Shown piece by piece: positions 20,381 through 28,941 of a stretch of 64,000 bases of DNA. The notes under the pieces were generated by a model. It saw only the letters and a list, made by a program, of their open reading frames with translations, was not told the origin of the DNA and did not search any database. Positions within the stretch are counted from its first letter, which is position 1; each line of letters starts with the position of its first letter. Source of the stretch: Chromatium weissei (GTDB lineage Bacteria > Pseudomonadota > Gammaproteobacteria > Chromatiales > Chromatiaceae); assembly GCF_016583765.1 (NCBI RefSeq), contig NZ_NRRR01000005.1, positions 157,257 through 221,256 on the forward strand. The letters are read 5' to 3'. A program made the position numbers and the translations under genes.

Positions 20381-20665
20381 AATAATCAATGAGATGCTGA
20401 TGAATTTCAGCATCGTCACCGCTTCTCGAAAATACATCATGCCGATAATGGCGATGAGCGCCGTGCCCACGCCCGACCACACCGCATAAGCCACGCCGAC
20501 CTCGATCTTCTTCAGTGCGAGCGTCAACGCCAAAAACGACAGCACATAAAAGGTCAGCATCAGCGCAATCGGCAGCGGTTTGGTCAGACCATCAGACAGT
20601 TTCATAAAGGTCGTGCCGACGACTTCGAGTGCGATGGCTCCAGCCAGAAAAAACCAGTGTTGCAT
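20339..20665 (-). CDS. Small multidrug resistance (SMR) transporter
   Basis: A 108-residue, four-helix inner-membrane transporter that works as a dimer and couples drug or cation export to proton uptake. The essential membrane glutamate is E14 in GAIALEVVGTTFMKLS, and the substrate-site tryptophan is W63 in AYAVWSGVG, both at EmrE positions, so it looks like the EmrE/Qac branch. AAAGGA before the ATG is a good ribosome site. I looked for a guanidine riboswitch upstream and saw none. It is convergent with the EEP gene and separated from ftsX by a heptamer repeat. Confidence 0.94.
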   Translation of the reverse strand: MQHWFFLAGAIALEVVGTTFMKLSDGLTKPLPIALMLTFYVLSFLALTLALKKIEVGVAYAVWSGVGTALIAIIGMMYFREAVTMLKFISISLIILGVVGINLAGSGH

Positions 20666-20705
20666 GAAGTGTCCTTTGTTTTTTAAGAATGGCGCGGTGG
20701 AAAAA

Positions 20706-20754
20706 AGTTGTCAGTTATCAGTTATCAGTTTTCAGTTTTCAGTTGTCAGTAATC
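20706..20754. repeat. Heptanucleotide tandem repeat
   Basis: Seven consecutive 7-bp units of the form AGTTNTC (GTC, ATC, ATC, TTC, TTC, GTC endings, then AGTAATC) fill the gap between the SMR gene and ftsX. A related heptamer array lies between ubiU and ubiV. The pattern resembles the short tandemly repeated heptamers known from cyanobacteria. Confidence 0.85.
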
Positions 20755-20758
20755 GCGT

Positions 20759-21724
20759 TTAACTCGGTTCTGCGCCGCGCAGATGACGATTGACGGCGAC
20801 CCAACTGCCAATTAAACCCAGTGAAATACTGCTCATCAGCACGATGAAGGTCGCTGTAAAACCCAGCCCAGAAAGCTCAAATTCGCTGCGATACAGGCTT
20901 GCCAGCCGCGACACTGGCGTTTGCAGCAGCACCAGCGCCAGCGTCACCAATAACCACGCGGTCAAACCGCCCAATAATCCATACCACGCGCCGGCATATA
21001 AAAACGGACGCCGAATAAAGGCTGCCGTCGCGCCGACCAATTCCATGATTTCGATCTCGATGCAGCGATTGAGAATTTCTAACCGAATCGTGTTACCGAT
21101 AATCAACAGCACGCCAATTCCCAGCAGCACACCGAGCAAAATCACGCCGACTTGAATCAAATCCAAAATCGCTTGAAACCGTTGCAACCACACCGTATCC
21201 ATGCGGGCAAAATCCGCTTCTTTGAGCTTTAACAGCTTGTCTTGCATCACTTCCAATTGCTCCGGCGTGGCGTAATTCGGTTGCGGATAAATCGCCAACA
21301 CCACCGGCAACGGATTGTTTTTTAACTGCTCCAGCGCCTCTTCAAATCCACCGAGCGCCCGAAATTCTTCCAACGCACTTTCACGCGTGATGACCTGCAC
21401 CTGCGCGATTTCCGGCAATTGCCGCAGACGTTCGGCGAGATTGTTCGCTGCTGCGTCGTCGATGTCGTATTGCAAAAACAATGAAATCGCTGCGGTTTGA
21501 TTCCAGCCACCAGCCAGCGTCCGTAGATTATCTGCCAGCACATACAACGCGCCCGGCAGCGCCAGCGAAATACCAATCACCGCCACCGTCATTCCGGTCG
21601 GCAACGGCGTATCGAGCAAGCGCCCCAGCGTCGCCAGCGCACTTTGCACATGCTGGTTTAACCAGATCGCCAATTGATCGGTGAATTTGGGTAAACGGCG
21701 ACGACGCAAACTGGGTTTCAGCAT
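20759..21724 (-). CDS. ftsX: Cell division protein FtsX
   Basis: The membrane partner of FtsE in the divisome ABC complex that activates septal peptidoglycan hydrolases through its periplasmic loop. The protein has 321 residues with four membrane helices: one near residues 45-65, a periplasmic domain of about 100 residues, then three helices in the C-terminal half. The motif LEILNRCIEIEIMELVGAT before the third helix is characteristic of FtsX. It follows ftsE by 3 bp as last gene of ftsY-ftsE-ftsX. A downstream rpoH, common in gammaproteobacteria, is absent here. Confidence 0.96.
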   Translation of the reverse strand: MLKPSLRRRRLPKFTDQLAIWLNQHVQSALATLGRLLDTPLPTGMTVAVIGISLALPGALYVLADNLRTLAGGWNQTAAISLFLQYDIDDAAANNLAERLRQLPEIAQVQVITRESALEEFRALGGFEEALEQLKNNPLPVVLAIYPQPNYATPEQLEVMQDKLLKLKEADFARMDTVWLQRFQAILDLIQVGVILLGVLLGIGVLLIIGNTIRLEILNRCIEIEIMELVGATAAFIRRPFLYAGAWYGLLGGLTAWLLVTLALVLLQTPVSRLASLYRSEFELSGLGFTATFIVLMSSISLGLIGSWVAVNRHLRGAEPS

Positions 21725-21727
21725 GAT

Positions 21728-22396
21728 TTACCAGCCACGCGTGTCGTTGATCAAACGCCCGTCGCCGAGCGTGAAGGTGCGATAGTGCATACTTTTCACC
21801 AAAGCCAAATCGTGCGTCGCAATCAGCAGCGTCACGCCAACATATTGAAATCGCTCGAACAGTTGAAAAATCTCTTTCGATAAATCGGGATCGAGATTGC
21901 CGGTGGGTTCATCCGCCAGCAGCACCGGCGGACGACCGACCACCGCTCGCGCAATGCCGACGCGCTGCTGTTCACCACCGGAGAGCGCGACCGGAATCGC
22001 TCGCTCGCGTTTGAGCAAACCGACCTGATCGAGTGCCGCACGAACGCGCCGCCCGACTTCCTTGTGCGGCAAGCCAGCAACCACCAGCGGCAGCGCGACG
22101 TTGTCAAACACGCTGCGATCTTGCAGCAGCCGATGATCCTGAAAAATCATGCCCACCTCGCGGCGGTGATAGGGAATTTGCGCCTGCGGCAGCGTGGCCA
22201 AATCGCGCCCGTTGACCAGAATTTGCCCGCGAGTCGGACGTTCCAACAGTCCAATCAACCGCAGCAAGGTGCTTTTGCCCGCGCCGGAATGCCCAGTCAA
22301 AAACGCCATTTCGCCCACTTTCATCTCAAAACTGATGTTGGTGAGCGCCTCGCCGCGTTCGGGATAACGTTTGAACACATGATCGAACAGAATCAC
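21728..22396 (-). CDS. ftsE: Cell division ATP-binding protein FtsE
   Basis: The ABC ATPase of the FtsEX complex. Walker A is GHSGAGKS at residues 35-42, the signature is [14 protein letters not shown], Walker B is [12 protein letters not shown], and the H-loop is IATHD. The length of 222 residues is exactly usual for FtsE. It lies 12 bp after ftsY and 3 bp before ftsX, so the three are clearly one operon. No unusual residues were seen. Confidence 0.98.
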   Translation of the reverse strand: MILFDHVFKRYPERGEALTNISFEMKVGEMAFLTGHSGAGKSTLLRLIGLLERPTRGQILVNGRDLATLPQAQIPYHRREVGMIFQDHRLLQDRSVFDNVALPLVVAGLPHKEVGRRVRAALDQVGLLKRERAIPVALSGGEQQRVGIARAVVGRPPVLLADEPTGNLDPDLSKEIFQLFERFQYVGVTLLIATHDLALVKSMHYRTFTLGDGRLINDTRGW

Positions 22397-22408
22397 GCGC
22401 TGGCGCTC

Positions 22409-23749
22409 CTAACTCAGCAGCGCAGTGAGAAATTCATCAGCATCAAACGGGCGCAAATCGTCAATGGATTCGCCCACGCCAATGAATCGAATCGGCAGTT
22501 TTAGCCGCTCGGCAATCGCAAACAAAATGCCGCCTTTGGCCGTACCGTCCAGTTTGGTCAGCGTGATGCCGGTCAAGCCGACGGCGCGATGAAAATGCTC
22601 GGCTTGATGAATCGCGTTTTGTCCGGTGGTTGCGTCCACCACCAGCATCACCTCGTGCGGCGCTTCGGCATCAATTTTTTTCAACACTCGCGCCACCTTG
22701 CTCAATTCGTCCATCAAATTGCTTTTGGTGTGCAGGCGACCAGCGGTGTCGGCAATCAGCACATCCACGCCGCGAGCAGTCGCCGCTTGCAGCGCATCGA
22801 AAATCACCGAGGCGGAATCCGCGCCAGTGTGCTGCGCGATCACCGGAATGTGATTGCGTTCACCCCACGCCTCCAACTGCTCGACCGCCGCCGCACGAAA
22901 GGTGTCGCCAGCCGCGAGCATCACGCTATTGCCCTCAGCTTGCAGCCGTTTGGCGAGTTTGCCGATGGTCGTGGTTTTGCCCGCGCCATTCACGCCAACC
23001 ATCAGAATGACTTGCGGTTTACCGGTTGCGGGCTGACGTACCGGCTGCTCGGCGGCAAGCAGCAACTCACGCAAATCGGCTTTCAATGCCGCGAGCAGCG
23101 CAGGCGGATCGTTGAGTGTTTTGCGTTTCACCCGCTCGGTCAGGTCGGTGATGATTCGCGCCGTCGCCGTCACGCCGACATCCGCAGTAATCAGCAGCGT
23201 TTCCAATTCCTCCATCAATTCATCATCGATGCGTTTGCGACCGAGAAACAGCGTGCCGAGACCATCGCCCAAATTGGAACGCGTTCGTGTCAGCCGCTCG
23301 CGCAGCCGTGAGAACACGCCGCGTTTGGGTTCGTCATCGGTTTCCGGCGTTGCGGCAACGACGTTGACTGACGGCGGCAATGGAGCCGGTTTTAATTTGG
23401 ATGAAATTGGTGCTGGTGCTGGCGCGACGGCAGCGGGTGAATCAGATGGCGCGGATGAAACCGATGAAGCGATTTCAGTGAATTCTTCTTCGGCTTTGGA
23501 TTTGAACCACTTTTTGCCAAACCACGGCTTTTTGGGTGCTGGTTCGGCAGCGATGGTTTCTTCGACTGTTGCTTCGATGATTGCGGGTGCGGCTTCAGCG
23601 GCATCCGCTTTGGATTTGAACCACTTTTTGCCAAACCAAGAATCAGTTTCAGTGGTTTCGGTAGCGACTTCAGTGACGGCTGGCGTGGCAGTTGTCGATA
23701 CGACAGCGGAGGAATCAGGCGTTTTGCCCTTTTTTCTAAAATCAAACAT
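22409..23749 (-). CDS. ftsY: Signal recognition particle receptor FtsY
   Basis: The SRP receptor GTPase that docks ribosome-SRP complexes at the membrane for cotranslational insertion. The NG domain is complete: GVNGAGKTTTIGKLAKRL (P-loop), DTFRAAAVEQLEAW, DTAGRLHTKSNLMDEL, TKLDGTAKGG and the C-terminal GVGESIDDLRPFD. The acidic N-terminal A domain of about 140 residues is low in complexity and contains the block WFGKKWFKSKA twice, preserved as an identical 32-bp DNA repeat (23493-23524 and 23607-23638). First gene of ftsYEX, 446 residues. Confidence 0.97.
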   Translation of the reverse strand: MFDFRKKGKTPDSSAVVSTTATPAVTEVATETTETDSWFGKKWFKSKADAAEAAPAIIEATVEETIAAEPAPKKPWFGKKWFKSKAEEEFTEIASSVSSAPSDSPAAVAPAPAPISSKLKPAPLPPSVNVVAATPETDDEPKRGVFSRLRERLTRTRSNLGDGLGTLFLGRKRIDDELMEELETLLITADVGVTATARIITDLTERVKRKTLNDPPALLAALKADLRELLLAAEQPVRQPATGKPQVILMVGVNGAGKTTTIGKLAKRLQAEGNSVMLAAGDTFRAAAVEQLEAWGERNHIPVIAQHTGADSASVIFDALQAATARGVDVLIADTAGRLHTKSNLMDELSKVARVLKKIDAEAPHEVMLVVDATTGQNAIHQAEHFHRAVGLTGITLTKLDGTAKGGILFAIAERLKLPIRFIGVGESIDDLRPFDADEFLTALLS

Positions 23750-23872
23750 AGATGCTCAAATTCAGGACGTTAGCGGTTGATACATCATACTTAATAACCG
23801 ACGCATTGCGATCAAATCGCCATTTCAGTCGCGCACATCCTCATTTCAATAGAAGAAGGCGCGACGCACCAT

Positions 23873-24775
23873 TCAAGCAGTTGCAATACCCGCTTTACCC
23901 GTCCAATAACCATCACTCAGGGCGCTGGGACACCAATTGCGCAATTGCGCCGTACCCTCAATTGGATCCAATTCACCGGCGAGCGTTTTCGCAAAAATCT
24001 GAATAATTCCAGCGGTATGCGTGGATTGCGGACTAATACGCAGCAATTCAACGCCCAATTGCGTCACTTCCGGCAATACCGACAATAAATTATGCGTGGT
24101 TGCCGATTGCGTTTGAATACCATTCAATGCCAAAAATGGTGTTCCTTCTTGTGTGGAAACCAATAATCCATCGGCATAATCACCGCAGCAGAATTGGCAA
24201 TCATCTTTACTTAAATTGCGGTTATACGCGGTGAAGCAGCGCGCTGAATACGCTAGTGGTAAACGTCCATACGCGAATAATTCACATTCCACGCCGGATG
24301 GACGGGTTTTAATTAAAGCAGCCGTCGTTTCGCGTCCCAATTCAACCGGTAAAACCCAGCGTTTTAAGCCGCGTTTAGCGAGAAAAGCCAGTGTCCGCTG
24401 ATTGTATAAATTGATGGAATGACCCGTGACAAATGGTCGTCCATCCAGAAAATCCAATCCCGCTAAATCATTGGCTTCAATTAAAAAGCGTGAATCGGCG
24501 CAAATGCGTTGCAATGTTTTTAATTCACTTTCAGCTTCAATCAGCGCCAGAGTGGAAATGACGGGTTCTTTACCAGCAGCCGCGACGCGCTCCGCCAATT
24601 CCCAATAATCTTCTGGACGCAGCAGCCGCCGTTTGGAGCAAATGGTTTCGCCGAGATAGATGGTGGCAACCGGCGTTTCGAGCATTTCTGCATAAAAATC
24701 AAAAACTTGTTCTCGTGTCCAGTGATACAAAATTGGGCCGAGCGTGAGGCGAGGAGTGTGTGAAGTCGTTGGCAT
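23873..24775 (-). CDS. ubiV: Oxygen-independent ubiquinone hydroxylation protein UbiV
   Basis: A peptidase-U32-family iron-sulfur protein that, with UbiU, replaces the oxygen-dependent hydroxylases of ubiquinone synthesis under anoxia. The 4Fe-4S ligands of E. coli UbiV (C39, C180, C193, C197) are matched by C46 in LGETICSKRR and by the cluster starting CFTAYN, where the cysteines keep the C-X12-C-X3-C spacing. An open frame runs further upstream through the heptamer repeat, but the conserved protein starts at the ATG at 24775, giving 300 residues. It follows ubiU by 49 bp. ubiT, the usual third gene, is not adjacent. Confidence 0.94.
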   Translation of the reverse strand: MPTTSHTPRLTLGPILYHWTREQVFDFYAEMLETPVATIYLGETICSKRRLLRPEDYWELAERVAAAGKEPVISTLALIEAESELKTLQRICADSRFLIEANDLAGLDFLDGRPFVTGHSINLYNQRTLAFLAKRGLKRWVLPVELGRETTAALIKTRPSGVECELFAYGRLPLAYSARCFTAYNRNLSKDDCQFCCGDYADGLLVSTQEGTPFLALNGIQTQSATTHNLLSVLPEVTQLGVELLRISPQSTHTAGIIQIFAKTLAGELDPIEGTAQLRNWCPSALSDGYWTGKAGIATA

Positions 24776-24784
24776 GATGAGTTG

Positions 24785-24826
24785 AGTTTTGAGTTGGCAG
24801 TTTTTGGTTGGCAGTTTTGAATTCTC
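24785..24826. repeat. Heptanucleotide tandem repeat between ubiU and ubiV
   Basis: Six 7-bp units (AGTTTTG, AGTTGGC, AGTTTTT, GGTTGGC, AGTTTTG, AATTCTC) occupy almost the whole ubiU-ubiV gap and end in the ubiU stop codon. The same AGTT-started heptamer family occurs next to ftsX. Confidence 0.8.
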
Positions 24827-25820
24827 AATGCCAAGGGCGGTGATACGGGCCGATGGTGGTTTGTGCGCCTTCCGATACCTGCGCCAAAATTTGATGCCAG
24901 CTCTCTTTCGGGCGGAATGTTTCAGGATTGCGTTGGCAGGCATCAATCGCCTCGCGCCAGACTTGCGTGACTTGCGAGACGTAGCGGGTGCTGCGCTGGC
25001 GACCTTCAATTTTGATCGCGCTCACGCCCGCAGCGAGAATGCCCGGCAAAATGTCCAATGTATTTAAGCTGGTCGGCTCTTCAATCGCGTGGCGCAATTC
25101 GCCCGCCACGTCGTAGCGTCCTTTGCACAGCGTGGGATAACCCGCAGCTTCATTGAGCGAACGCCGTTCAATTAACACGCCACCCAGCCGCGTTTCCTGT
25201 CCTTGCGGCGTGTCGCGCCATTCGACATGCGCTGCTGGTGAACAGGCTCCGTAAGTGTTCGGCGATTGTCCGCAGGCATAAGACGATAATAAACAACGTC
25301 CTTCGACCATCACGCACAGACTGCCGAAACCGAAAATTTCCACTGGAACCGGCGTTTCTTCAATCAAATGCGCGACCTGCGCCAGCGACAGCACTCGCGG
25401 CACCACCACGCGTTTAATTCCAAAATGGCGGTGCATGAAGCCAATCGCGGCCGGATTGGTCGCCGAGCCCTGCACTGACAAATGCAGATTGACGTGCGGA
25501 TAACGCTCGGCGGCGTAATCGAGTACGCCCATGTCGGCAAGAATGATCGCGTTCACACCGAGATCAACGGCGCGATCCACCGCTGCCGTCCAGCGTTCCC
25601 AGCCATTGGGCTGCGCGTAAGTGTTGATAGCGACGAACACCTTGACCTTGCGGTCGTGCGCGTAATTCAGTCCTTCACGAATTTGTTTATCGTTGAAATT
25701 CAAACCCGCAAAATGGCGGGCATTGGTGTCATCGCGGAAACCAATGTAAACCGCATTGGCTCCATGATCGACGGCAGCTTTGAGCATCGGCAAATTACCG
25801 GCAGGGCAAACGAGTTCCAT
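24825..25820 (-). CDS. ubiU: Oxygen-independent ubiquinone hydroxylation protein UbiU
   Basis: Partner of UbiV in the anaerobic hydroxylation of the ubiquinone ring, using prephenate as oxygen donor. The protein starts MELVCPAGNLPMLKAA, as UbiU does, and has the usual 331 residues. All four cluster cysteines are present: in GSLCVMVEGRC (two), in YGACSPA and in YPTLCKGRY. The C-terminal KIEGRQRSTRYVSQV is also conserved. Its start overlaps the end of yhcC by 26 bp, so the three genes yhcC-ubiU-ubiV probably form one unit. This indicates an organism that makes ubiquinone with and without oxygen. Confidence 0.96.
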   Translation of the reverse strand: MELVCPAGNLPMLKAAVDHGANAVYIGFRDDTNARHFAGLNFNDKQIREGLNYAHDRKVKVFVAINTYAQPNGWERWTAAVDRAVDLGVNAIILADMGVLDYAAERYPHVNLHLSVQGSATNPAAIGFMHRHFGIKRVVVPRVLSLAQVAHLIEETPVPVEIFGFGSLCVMVEGRCLLSSYACGQSPNTYGACSPAAHVEWRDTPQGQETRLGGVLIERRSLNEAAGYPTLCKGRYDVAGELRHAIEEPTSLNTLDILPGILAAGVSAIKIEGRQRSTRYVSQVTQVWREAIDACQRNPETFRPKESWHQILAQVSEGAQTTIGPYHRPWH

Positions 25821-26814
25821 AGTGCTTTAAGTCTCGTGTGGTGTCAGGCAATGCTGACAGGTGAATGATGGAGTCAGTGGCGAGCTGTGCGCCTTGCCGG
25901 GTATTGCGGCGAGACAACTCGGCTTCAATGGCATTCAGCACCGCCCATTTTTGGTGACACCAGCTCGGCGCTAATAAAATCTCGCGGGCGGCAGTGCCGG
26001 TGAGGCGATGATAAATCACCGCTGGCGGTGTGCGCTCAATCAGATCAGCACACACATTGACATAATCAGCAAATTCCAACGGTTGATAATCGCCGCGCTG
26101 CCATTCCAGCGCCAGCCGCGTGTGTCGCACGATATGCAGCGGATGCAGTTTCAAACCTTCCACACCCAACTCCAAGACGCGCTCCAAACTGGTCAACGCC
26201 GCTGCGCGCCCTTCGCCCGGCAAACCGAGAATCAAATGGGTGCACACCGGAATTCCCCGCTGCTGTGCGGCAATCACGGCAGTGCGATATTCAGCAAAGG
26301 TATGACCGCGATTGACTCGCGCTAATGTGCGGTCGTCCGCCGACTGCAAACCCAGTTCTAACCAGATTTCCTTGCCTTGCGCTTGATAGCTGGCGAGTAA
26401 ATCTAACACTGCATCGGGGACACAATCGGGGCGCGTACCAATCGACAGCCCAAGCACATCCGCATGACTTAACGCGCTGTCATACCGCTGGCGCAGTGCG
26501 TCAATTGGATCGTAAGTGTTGGTATAGGCTTGAAAATACGCGAGAAATTGCCGCGCTCCAGTGCGTTTAGCCAGCACGCGTCGCCCAGCCTCCAATTGCT
26601 CCGCAAGTGATGGCGGATTTGCTGCGTTCGGACTGAATGACACGTTGTTGCAAAAGGTGCAGCCGCCGTGTCCTTTCACGCCGTCACGATTCGGACAGGT
26701 GAAGCCAGCGTGCAGCGCGAGTTTGTGCACGCGCTGACCGTAGCGTTGCAGCAGATATTGACCAAAGGTGTGCACGCGGGCGCTGAGAATGCGCGGTAAA
26801 ACAGAAAGAGGCAT
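25795..26814 (-). CDS. yhcC: Radical SAM protein, YhcC family (TIGR01212)
   Basis: An Elp3-like radical SAM protein of unknown reaction. The cluster cysteines are C40, C52 and C55 in CPNRDGVKGHGGCTFCNN, the spacing typical of TIGR01212. The rest of the barrel shows IGTRPDCVP, WLELGLQSADD and VCTHLILGLPGEG. I chose the ATG at 26814, preceded by CAGG at suitable spacing, rather than the first ATG seven codons earlier. Its end overlaps ubiU. Grouping with the anaerobic ubiquinone genes may mean coregulation, but a role in that pathway is not shown. Confidence 0.9.
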   Translation of the reverse strand: MPLSVLPRILSARVHTFGQYLLQRYGQRVHKLALHAGFTCPNRDGVKGHGGCTFCNNVSFSPNAANPPSLAEQLEAGRRVLAKRTGARQFLAYFQAYTNTYDPIDALRQRYDSALSHADVLGLSIGTRPDCVPDAVLDLLASYQAQGKEIWLELGLQSADDRTLARVNRGHTFAEYRTAVIAAQQRGIPVCTHLILGLPGEGRAAALTSLERVLELGVEGLKLHPLHIVRHTRLALEWQRGDYQPLEFADYVNVCADLIERTPPAVIYHRLTGTAAREILLAPSWCHQKWAVLNAIEAELSRRNTRQGAQLATDSIIHLSALPDTTRDLKHYGTRLPCR

Positions 26815-27149
26815 GGATGAAAACCTGAATGACATGAAAGCCCAAGCGGTGTTATCGACACTGTAGGCGACATGCCGAGCGAATTAAACACTTCATCATG
26901 ATGCAAATGACAAAGAGAATGGCGTTGAAATTAAAACACAGCGAATGAAGATCACAATGAGCAATGCGCCCTATTCAATAAAAAAGACGATTTAATCGTG
27001 CAATCAAAATGCGTCTAGGTGCGAATGAAATCAATACAACTTTGAAATAAACGCACGAATGACTGTTGCTGTTCATTGAGCAGTTGCGCATTTTCTCACA
27101 ACCGCCCTTATGCTATTTTGCAACGTTTTCAACTACCAATAGGATCGTC
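26815..27149. other. Divergent intergenic region, yhcC/gatC
   Basis: A 335-bp AT-rich gap between divergently transcribed genes, so it should hold promoters for both. I see no gene, RNA or clear repeat. A perfect short palindrome, ACGATT-T-AATCGT, lies at 26987-26999 and could be an operator. Upstream of gatC a TTGCGC and a TATGCT are 19 bp apart, a weak sigma-70 candidate only. Confidence 0.5.
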
Positions 27150-27437
27150 ATGTCATTGGATCGCTCCGATATTGACAAAATCGCCCAGCTCGCACGGCTC
27201 GCGCTTGCACCCGAGCACACCGACCGCTTGGCCGCTGATTTATCAAACATTCTCGCGCTGGTCGCGCAAATGGATGCCGTAGACACCAAGGATGTCACGC
27301 CGATGGCGCATCCGCTGCACATGACGCAGCGTCTGCGTTTCGATCAACCGACTGAAACAGATCAACGCGCTCGATTTCAAGCCATTGCGCCGTTGACTGA
27401 AAATGGCTTGTATTTAGTGCCGAAGGTAATTGACTGA
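27150..27437 (+). CDS. gatC: Asp/Glu-tRNA amidotransferase subunit C
   Basis: The small stabilising subunit of GatCAB, which converts misacylated Asp-tRNA(Asn) or Glu-tRNA(Gln) to the correct amide. The 95 residues show the family pattern: [14 protein letters not shown] at the start, [15 protein letters not shown] in the middle and the terminal [16 protein letters not shown] before the ATG is the ribosome site. An open frame continues upstream but lacks family sequence. The stop overlaps the gatA start by one base (TGATG). Confidence 0.95.
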   Translation: MSLDRSDIDKIAQLARLALAPEHTDRLAADLSNILALVAQMDAVDTKDVTPMAHPLHMTQRLRFDQPTETDQRARFQAIAPLTENGLYLVPKVID

Positions 27438-28891
27438 TGCAAAACAAAACGATTGCTCAACTGGCTGCCGAGCTGCGGCTGCGCAAGTATTCCAGTGTTG
27501 AATTGACGCAACATTATTTAGATCGTATTCAACGGCTTGATTCGCAATTGAATAGCTTTATTACCGTTGCAGCCGATGCGGCGCTGGCAGCGGCCGTGCG
27601 TGCCGATCAAGCACTGAAAGCCGGTGATGCCGGCCCACTCACCGGAATTCCCATCGCACACAAAGACATTTTCTGCACGGCTGGCGTAAAAACCACTTGT
27701 GGATCAAAGATGTTGAACAACTTCATCGCGCCTTATGACGCAACCGTCGTCGAGAAATTGGCTGCCGCTGGCGCAGTGATGTTGGGAAAAACCAACATGG
27801 ATGAATTTGCGATGGGTTCAAGTAACGAAACCAGTCACTACGGCGCGGTCAAAAATCCTTGGAATATCAGCCGCGTGCCCGGCGGTTCGTCCGGCGGCTC
27901 GGCTGCCGCAGTCGCAGCGCGGCTGTGTCCAGTCGCCACCGGAACCGACACCGGCGGCTCCATTCGCCAGCCCGCCGCGTTGTGCGGCATCACCGGCATC
28001 AAACCCACCTACGGACGCTGCTCGCGCTGGGGAATGATCGCCTTTGCCTCATCACTCGATCAGGCCGGCGTGATGGCGCGCTCCGCAGCAGATGCCGCAT
28101 TCATTCTCGATGAAATGGCCGGTTTTGATGAACGTGATTCCACCAGCGCGAATGAACCCGTACCTGATTATGTCGACGCATTAGACAATGATCTACATGG
28201 ATTGCGTATTGGAATTCCCAAAGAGTATTTTGGTGCTGGATTGGATACGCGAATTGCCGCATCAATTGACGACGCATTAAAAGAATATCAACGACTCGGC
28301 GCAACCCTGCATGACATTAGTTTACCGAATAGTCCCTTATCTGTTCCGGTGTATTACGTCGTTGCACCAGCCGAATGTTCATCCAATCTCGCTCGTTTTG
28401 ATGGCGTGCGTTATGGACATCGCTGTGAGAATCCACAATCTTTAGAAGATTTATATTGCCGCAGTCGTGCTGAAGGCTTTGGTGCAGAAGTGCAGCGCCG
28501 TATTCTCATTGGCACCTATGTTTTATCTGCTGGTTATTACGATGCTTATTATTTGAAAGCGCAGCGCATTCGCCATTTAATTGCTGACGATTTCAAACGC
28601 GCCTTTGAACAAGTCGATGTCATTATGGGACCGACCAGCCCAACCACCGCATTTCCAATCGGCATAAAATACGATGATCCGGTCGCAATGTATTTGAATG
28701 ATATTTATACCATTGCCACCAATCTTGCTGGATTACCCGGCATGTCAATTCCTGTTGCACCCGTCGACGGTTTGCCAGTTGGTTTACAAATCATTGGCAA
28801 TTATTTTGAAGAAGCGCGCTTATTAAATATCGCGCATCGTTTTCAACATGTGACGCATTGGCATCAGGCTGCACCCATTGGCTTTGAATAA
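27437..28891 (+). CDS. gatA: Asp/Glu-tRNA amidotransferase subunit A
   Basis: The amidase subunit that releases ammonia from glutamine for transamidation. The Ser-cisSer-Lys triad is K76 (AHKDIFC), S151 ([12 protein letters not shown]) and S175 ([12 protein letters not shown]). The 484-residue length is normal. It is translationally joined to gatC, but gatB, the tRNA-binding kinase subunit that usually follows, is missing; a nucleotide-sugar epimerase comes next. gatB must lie elsewhere if the pathway works. Base composition shifts to more AT-rich codons in the second half of the gene. Confidence 0.97.
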   Translation: MQNKTIAQLAAELRLRKYSSVELTQHYLDRIQRLDSQLNSFITVAADAALAAAVRADQALKAGDAGPLTGIPIAHKDIFCTAGVKTTCGSKMLNNFIAPYDATVVEKLAAAGAVMLGKTNMDEFAMGSSNETSHYGAVKNPWNISRVPGGSSGGSAAAVAARLCPVATGTDTGGSIRQPAALCGITGIKPTYGRCSRWGMIAFASSLDQAGVMARSAADAAFILDEMAGFDERDSTSANEPVPDYVDALDNDLHGLRIGIPKEYFGAGLDTRIAASIDDALKEYQRLGATLHDISLPNSPLSVPVYYVVAPAECSSNLARFDGVRYGHRCENPQSLEDLYCRSRAEGFGAEVQRRILIGTYVLSAGYYDAYYLKAQRIRHLIADDFKRAFEQVDVIMGPTSPTTAFPIGIKYDDPVAMYLNDIYTIATNLAGLPGMSIPVAPVDGLPVGLQIIGNYFEEARLLNIAHRFQHVTHWHQAAPIGFE

Positions 28892-28941
28892 GCAACAACC
28901 GGTTTATTCACTCACACCCTTTGCGCAGGTCAATTGAGATT

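Noticed and set aside
20600..20758. Guanidine riboswitch upstream of the SMR transporter
   Set aside because: The upstream region is short, AT-rich and consists mainly of the heptamer repeat; no conserved riboswitch elements could be recognised, and E14/W63 fit an EmrE-type exporter.
22589..23780. Two long plus-strand open frames opposite ftsY
   Set aside because: FtsY is complete with all GTPase motifs; the antisense products are His/Arg- or Ser/Ala-rich without motifs.
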